In this document: piece after piece, positions 39,228-42,198 of the stretch
Numbering within the stretch: the stretch's first letter is position 1
How the letters are laid out: each line of letters begins with the position of its first letter
Assembly: GCA_013001905.1 (NCBI GenBank)
Contig: JABDLC010000140.1
Coordinates: forward strand, 1-42,198
Reading direction: 5' to 3'
DNA: 42,198 bases
Source: Gammaproteobacteria bacterium
Lineage (GTDB): Bacteria; Pseudomonadota; Gammaproteobacteria; Steroidobacterales; GCA-2729495
Made by a program: the position numbers and the translations under genes
Notes under the pieces: model-generated
Told to the model about the DNA's origin: nothing
The model's database searches: none
Seen by the model: the letters and a program-made list of their open reading frames with translations, nothing else

Positions 39228-39587
39228 ATGTCTGAGAGCAAGCCGGAACCGGAGCAAAACGAAGCGGTTGAGCGCGCCCGCTTAAACAGCGAAACAGCGA
39301 AAATCGCGTGGCACGAACTGCAGCGGTTTTTCGCGCAGGGCAATGCGGTGGCTGTCGCACCGCAATTGGATCTTGTGGAAGTCGCGTACCAGATAGCCTG
39401 CGACAACAAGGCATGTGTCGAGCGCTGGATGGAGCAGCAGCAGGTCGGCCCGGTGAGTGATCAGCAGGCGCGTGAATGGCTCGACGCCAACGCGCTGGTG
39501 TGGTCGGTTGTGGTGCGGCCGTGGGTGCTGGTGCAACCCATACTGCAGGAGGGAGTGATGCAGACCGACAACGGGGCAACAGACTGA
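39228..39587 (+). CDS. DUF2288-family protein
   Basis: A 119-residue cytosolic protein from ATG 39228 (a GTG one codon upstream is also in frame). The core matches DUF2288: SETAKIAWHELQRFFAQG, LDLVEVAYQIACDNKACVERWM and DANALVWSVVVRPWVLVQP. The family is widespread in gammaproteobacteria and of unknown function. The very acidic N-terminal stretch (SESKPEPEQNEAVE) is not part of the family core. The next gene starts two bases after its stop, so the two are probably co-translated. Confidence 0.88.
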   Translation: MSESKPEPEQNEAVERARLNSETAKIAWHELQRFFAQGNAVAVAPQLDLVEVAYQIACDNKACVERWMEQQQVGPVSDQQAREWLDANALVWSVVVRPWVLVQPILQEGVMQTDNGATD

Positions 39588-39589
39588 CG

Positions 39590-40357
39590 ATGGAGCTGAC
39601 CCGGACCCAGATTGACGAATTCCGACAAAACGGATTTACGGTCGTGCGCTCATTTTTCAGCGCCGACGAAGTGCAGCAGTTGTCAGACTGGCTCGACGAC
39701 CTGCGCGACTCGGACGGCACGGAGAACGACATCGCAACCTACTTCGAAACCAGCCCGACCAGTGGCGAAACAGTTCTGGTGCGGGCGGAGCACCTGCTGG
39801 GCGAATCGGCCCCGGTCATTGCGCAGTTGTTGCTGAAGCCCGATACGCTCGCAGCGCTGCGCGCGGTGCTGGGGGACGAACCGCTACTGTTCAAGGAAAA
39901 AGCGAATTACAAACTACCGGGGTGTCGTTCCGATCTGTTGCATCAGGATCAGGCGGCAGGGTGGGGCACCTACGCCGACTTTTTCGCCACGATGTTAATT
40001 GCCATTGACGAGAATCGCGTTGACAACGCAGCCGTCAGTTTCCGCGACGCGGGCGACCACGCACACAAACTGCTGGGGCCGGAGTGGGAAGTATTGAGTG
40101 AAGATGACCCGCCGTTTCAACCGGAAAATGAATACCGGCTGGTCGAGGCGCAGCCGGGCGATATCGTGTTGTTCGATTGCTACGTGCCGCACGGGTCGCC
40201 GGCCAATCTGAGCGATGCGCCGCGGCGCAATCTGTACCTGACCTTCAATCGCAAAGCCGACGGCGATCTGCGCATGCGCTACTACCGCGACAAATGGGAA
40301 AACTATCCGCCGAACACGCGCGATGCCGCGCGTGACCGCGCAACCTTTAAAGTCTGA
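39590..40357 (+). CDS. Phytanoyl-CoA dioxygenase (PhyH) family protein
   Basis: From ATG 39590 the protein has 255 residues. PhyH enzymes use Fe(II) and 2-oxoglutarate to hydroxylate lipid-like or small-molecule substrates. The first iron ligands are in LLHQD (His118, Asp120); the second His is in CYVPHGSP, and the 2-oxoglutarate-binding arginine is in PRRNLYLTFN. The N terminus (FRQNGFTVVRSFFSADEVQQL) is the family hallmark. The upstream extension to 39476 would overlap DUF2288 and is rejected. Substrate unknown; it could belong with the TauD-type gene at 5463 in a shared catabolic lifestyle. Confidence 0.92.
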   Translation: MELTRTQIDEFRQNGFTVVRSFFSADEVQQLSDWLDDLRDSDGTENDIATYFETSPTSGETVLVRAEHLLGESAPVIAQLLLKPDTLAALRAVLGDEPLLFKEKANYKLPGCRSDLLHQDQAAGWGTYADFFATMLIAIDENRVDNAAVSFRDAGDHAHKLLGPEWEVLSEDDPPFQPENEYRLVEAQPGDIVLFDCYVPHGSPANLSDAPRRNLYLTFNRKADGDLRMRYYRDKWENYPPNTRDAARDRATFKV

Positions 40358-40374
40358 TAATCGGGCGCAACGCT

Positions 40375-41220
40375 ATGTACAAATACATCCGGCAAATATT
40401 CTCGGTCTTTGCACTGGCGCTGCTGGCAGTGTTAATCAGCCGCATCTACGCTGGCGACACCGACTGGACACCGCTCAACTGGATCATGCTGGGCGTCTCC
40501 GCTGCCGTATGCCTGCTGGTGTTTCAGTGCTTCGTCTACATCTTTAATTTCAGTTATGCACTGGCCTGTCTTATCAACGGCACCATCATCGCCGTTGCCG
40601 GTCAGTCACTGGCGGGCTATCTGCTCGGTGGCGCGATGGCATTCTACGGCGCGAGACTGTTGTGGTTTACGTGGAGCCGCACGCGCAGCGAGTCCTATGC
40701 CGCCCGGGTCGCCAACGTGCAGCGTGAAGATGCGAAACTGCCACCGCCGGTCAAGGTCGCGCTGTGGGTGCAGTGCACCTTGCTGTATACCTTCCATTTG
40801 TTCGGCGTCTATATCGCAGCGCTGCAGGGTGTCCTGTCGTCGGGCGTGATTGCCGGTGCCGCGATTATTATTGCCGGTGTCGTCATCGAAGGCTTGGCGG
40901 ATGCGCAGAAGCAGGCAGCCAAGGCGGTAGACCGGGACAGTTTTGTCACGAGCGGCTTGTATGCCCGCTGGCGGCATCCCAATTACATCGGCGAAATTAT
41001 TGTTCAGGTGGGCCTGATCGTCGCCGGCGTCAGCGCCGTCGCAGCCGCCGGTATGACCTGGGGTACGTTTGCCGCGGTGCTGCTATCGCCCGTGTATATT
41101 ATTCTGCTGATGCTGTCTGAATGCCTGCGTGCGGATGATTCGATGGAGTCCCGCTATGGCGAGCGCGAAGACTTTCGTGCCTACAAAGAGAACAGCGGCA
41201 GCTTTTTACCGCGCCTGTAG
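40375..41220 (+). CDS. DUF1295/isoprenylcysteine-methyltransferase-like membrane protein
   Basis: The 281-residue product has about seven hydrophobic helices. The C-terminal part carries VTSGLYARWRHPNYIGEI, then RYGEREDFRAYKENSGSFLPRL, the signature shared by DUF1295 proteins, steroid 5-alpha-reductase C-terminal domains and isoprenylcysteine methyltransferases. Known members either reduce a steroid double bond or methylate a lipid-linked thiol; the choice cannot be made from these motifs. It is 17 bases after the PhyH gene and 22 before the rhodanese gene, consistent with one transcript. Confidence 0.85.
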   Translation: MYKYIRQIFSVFALALLAVLISRIYAGDTDWTPLNWIMLGVSAAVCLLVFQCFVYIFNFSYALACLINGTIIAVAGQSLAGYLLGGAMAFYGARLLWFTWSRTRSESYAARVANVQREDAKLPPPVKVALWVQCTLLYTFHLFGVYIAALQGVLSSGVIAGAAIIIAGVVIEGLADAQKQAAKAVDRDSFVTSGLYARWRHPNYIGEIIVQVGLIVAGVSAVAAAGMTWGTFAAVLLSPVYIILLMLSECLRADDSMESRYGEREDFRAYKENSGSFLPRL

Positions 41221-41242
41221 CGGCCGTGGTCGGAGATAACCC

Positions 41243-41686
41243 ATGACACAGAATTTCAGATTGATCGCCACCGCAGTATGCATCGCCGTGCTCAGCCCGC
41301 TAATAAGCTCGTTGGCTGTGGCAGGCGAGTTGCCTAACCCGCGCAGCGTCGAAGTCGGGCCGCCGCTTACGTGTGAACAGATTGAAATGATCAATGCGGT
41401 CGGCACCGAGGTCTTTTTTATCATTGACGCCCGGTCACCCTCAGAATACGACGATGCGCATGTACCGGGTGCGATGAATATTCCCTACGACAGTCTCGAC
41501 TTCTTCGTTGACGAACTGCCCGAAAGTAAAGATGCCATGATCGTGACGTATTGCCGTTCCGGCGGACGTGCGACCGTGCTGCAGGGTCTGCTGAATGAGC
41601 TGGGATACACCAACGTCAGCGTTGTGCCCGGTTCGCAGATGGACCGCAGCCGTGAGGGCAGACTCGGCTTCACTTGCGGCGACTAG
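41243..41686 (+). CDS. Periplasmic rhodanese-like sulfurtransferase
   Basis: A 147-residue protein with a signal peptide (residues 7-27, cleavage near AVAG). The rhodanese domain contains FFIIDARSPSEYDDAHVPGAMNIPY and the active-site loop CRSGGRA with Cys104. Single-domain rhodaneses transfer sulfane sulfur; exported ones are often tied to sulfur oxidation or disulfide chemistry. Shine-Dalgarno GGAG lies eight bases before ATG 41243. Its stop is 13 bases from the stop of the convergent DUF1838-like gene. Confidence 0.88.
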   Translation: MTQNFRLIATAVCIAVLSPLISSLAVAGELPNPRSVEVGPPLTCEQIEMINAVGTEVFFIIDARSPSEYDDAHVPGAMNIPYDSLDFFVDELPESKDAMIVTYCRSGGRATVLQGLLNELGYTNVSVVPGSQMDRSREGRLGFTCGD

Positions 41687-41699
41687 CCGGAACGCACCC

Positions 41700-42198
41700 T
41701 CAGCTTTTGTCGCGGGCACCGCTGCCGGTAGGCACGACAAAGTCGGTTGGTTCCCACTCGTAGTCAGGGTTCTCAGGCGGGATGTCCTGCGCATAGGCTT
41801 TCCAGGTATCAACCCGCTGGTTACCGATGTCCCATTCGTCCGGCAGCGTGAGAAACTCCGGCGCGTGCTTCTCGATGTAAGCGAGTACCTTCGGCGGCAC
41901 TTCCTGATAGCCGCTGAGCCCTTTGTGGCTGTGCATGCGGCCGAATAAAGTCACGTCGGCAAACTCGGTACCGCCCATCTGCATGAAGGGCCAGCATTCC
42001 GAGATTCGTGAAAAGCCCGCGGTCATGCGGCAGCTTGGCAGACTGCGGTCTTCGAGTTCCTGCTTGTTAACCTGAAACGTGAAGTGCTCCGACGGCGTCA
42101 CGCGGGCGCCTGTCGAAGACAATGGCCAGCCGTCCGGGTTCACGGGGTTTTTGTAATCGTGTGTGTAGTCCCACGACATCATCAGGTCGTCGCCGTAC
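41700..42198 (-). CDS. Partial DUF1838-like protein (5' end beyond the window)
   Basis: The reading frame is open through the right edge of the window (the last codons read YGDD before LMMSWDYTHDYKNP), so the N-terminal part is missing. About 165 residues remain. The order EHFTFQV, SRISECWPFMQMGG, MHSHKGLSGYQEVPPKVLAYIEKHAPEFL resembles the end of the DUF1838 protein at 25139-26161, giving two family members about 16 kb apart. The ATGs at 42179 and 42182 are internal. The family call rests on the C-terminal half only. Confidence 0.7.
   Translation of the reverse strand, partial: YGDDLMMSWDYTHDYKNPVNPDGWPLSSTGARVTPSEHFTFQVNKQELEDRSLPSCRMTAGFSRISECWPFMQMGGTEFADVTLFGRMHSHKGLSGYQEVPPKVLAYIEKHAPEFLTLPDEWDIGNQRVDTWKAYAQDIPPENPDYEWEPTDFVVPTGSGARDKS

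Overview
The window reads as one contiguous piece of a GC-rich, gene-dense chromosome from an aerobic gammaproteobacterium. Three things point there: GreB and RluE-type housekeeping enzymes, DUF2288 and NnrS genes, and an ECF sigma / DUF3619-like / DUF3106 cassette. The abundance of c-type cytochromes, a TonB receptor and catabolic oxidoreductases fits a marine or sediment heterotroph (Woeseiales/Nevskiales-like lineages are plausible, but this is an inference). I saw no tRNA, rRNA, insertion sequence, CRISPR array or phage gene. No stretch over 300 bases lacks a gene. The gene at the right edge is cut by the window end.

Layout. 0-7 kb: SDR, di-haem cytochrome c, peptide deformylase, a DsbA-fold isomerase-like protein, an SDR plus Tat-exported FAD oxidase pair, a TauD-type dioxygenase, and divergent to it a bacterial deiodinase-like thioredoxin-fold protein. 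7-11 kb: an exported alpha/beta hydrolase, then a tightly overlapping minus-strand operon for an 11-residue-repeat exported protein, an ECF sigma factor, a membrane anti-sigma-like protein and a DUF3106 protein. 11-14 kb: a membrane protein and an exported, divergent HemF-family protein, divergent from an EamA transporter and a lipoprotein NmrA-like protein. 14-20.5 kb: a three-subunit molybdenum hydroxylase resembling 4-hydroxybenzoyl-CoA reductase (FAD subunit with the extra 4Fe-4S insertion), convergent with a TonB-dependent receptor across a bidirectional terminator. 20.8-25 kb: RluE, a lipoprotein methyltransferase, a TspO-like protein, a KefB/C-type antiporter and GreB. 25-29 kb: a Tat-exported DUF1838 protein, a membrane-anchored ferrochelatase-like protein, and an FGE-domain/cytochrome c fusion lipoprotein. 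29-34 kb: NmrA-like protein, then an operon of an M24 pseudo-peptidase, a cytochrome c fused to a duplicated Cys-pair domain, an exported SDR and a GST. 34-42 kb: a periplasmic binding protein, TrhO, GST, NnrS, a small conserved protein, a membrane protein, DUF2288, PhyH-type dioxygenase, DUF1295 methyltransferase-like protein, a periplasmic rhodanese and a partial DUF1838 protein.

Themes. (1) Many enzymes suit oxidation of aromatic, steroid-like or xenobiotic compounds (SDRs, TauD, PhyH, FAD oxidase, Mo hydroxylase, GSTs, HCCA-isomerase-like), but no complete pathway is visible. (2) Several domains that normally work in the cytosol carry export signals or membrane anchors (HemF-like, ferrochelatase-like, SDR, NmrA-like, methyltransferase). 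(3) Several start codons, notably at divergent gene pairs, lie 6-9 bases after a -10-like box and lack a Shine-Dalgarno sequence, which suggests leaderless or near-leaderless transcripts. (4) Convergent genes are packed with 0-1 base between stops or overlap; only two convincing intrinsic terminators were found.
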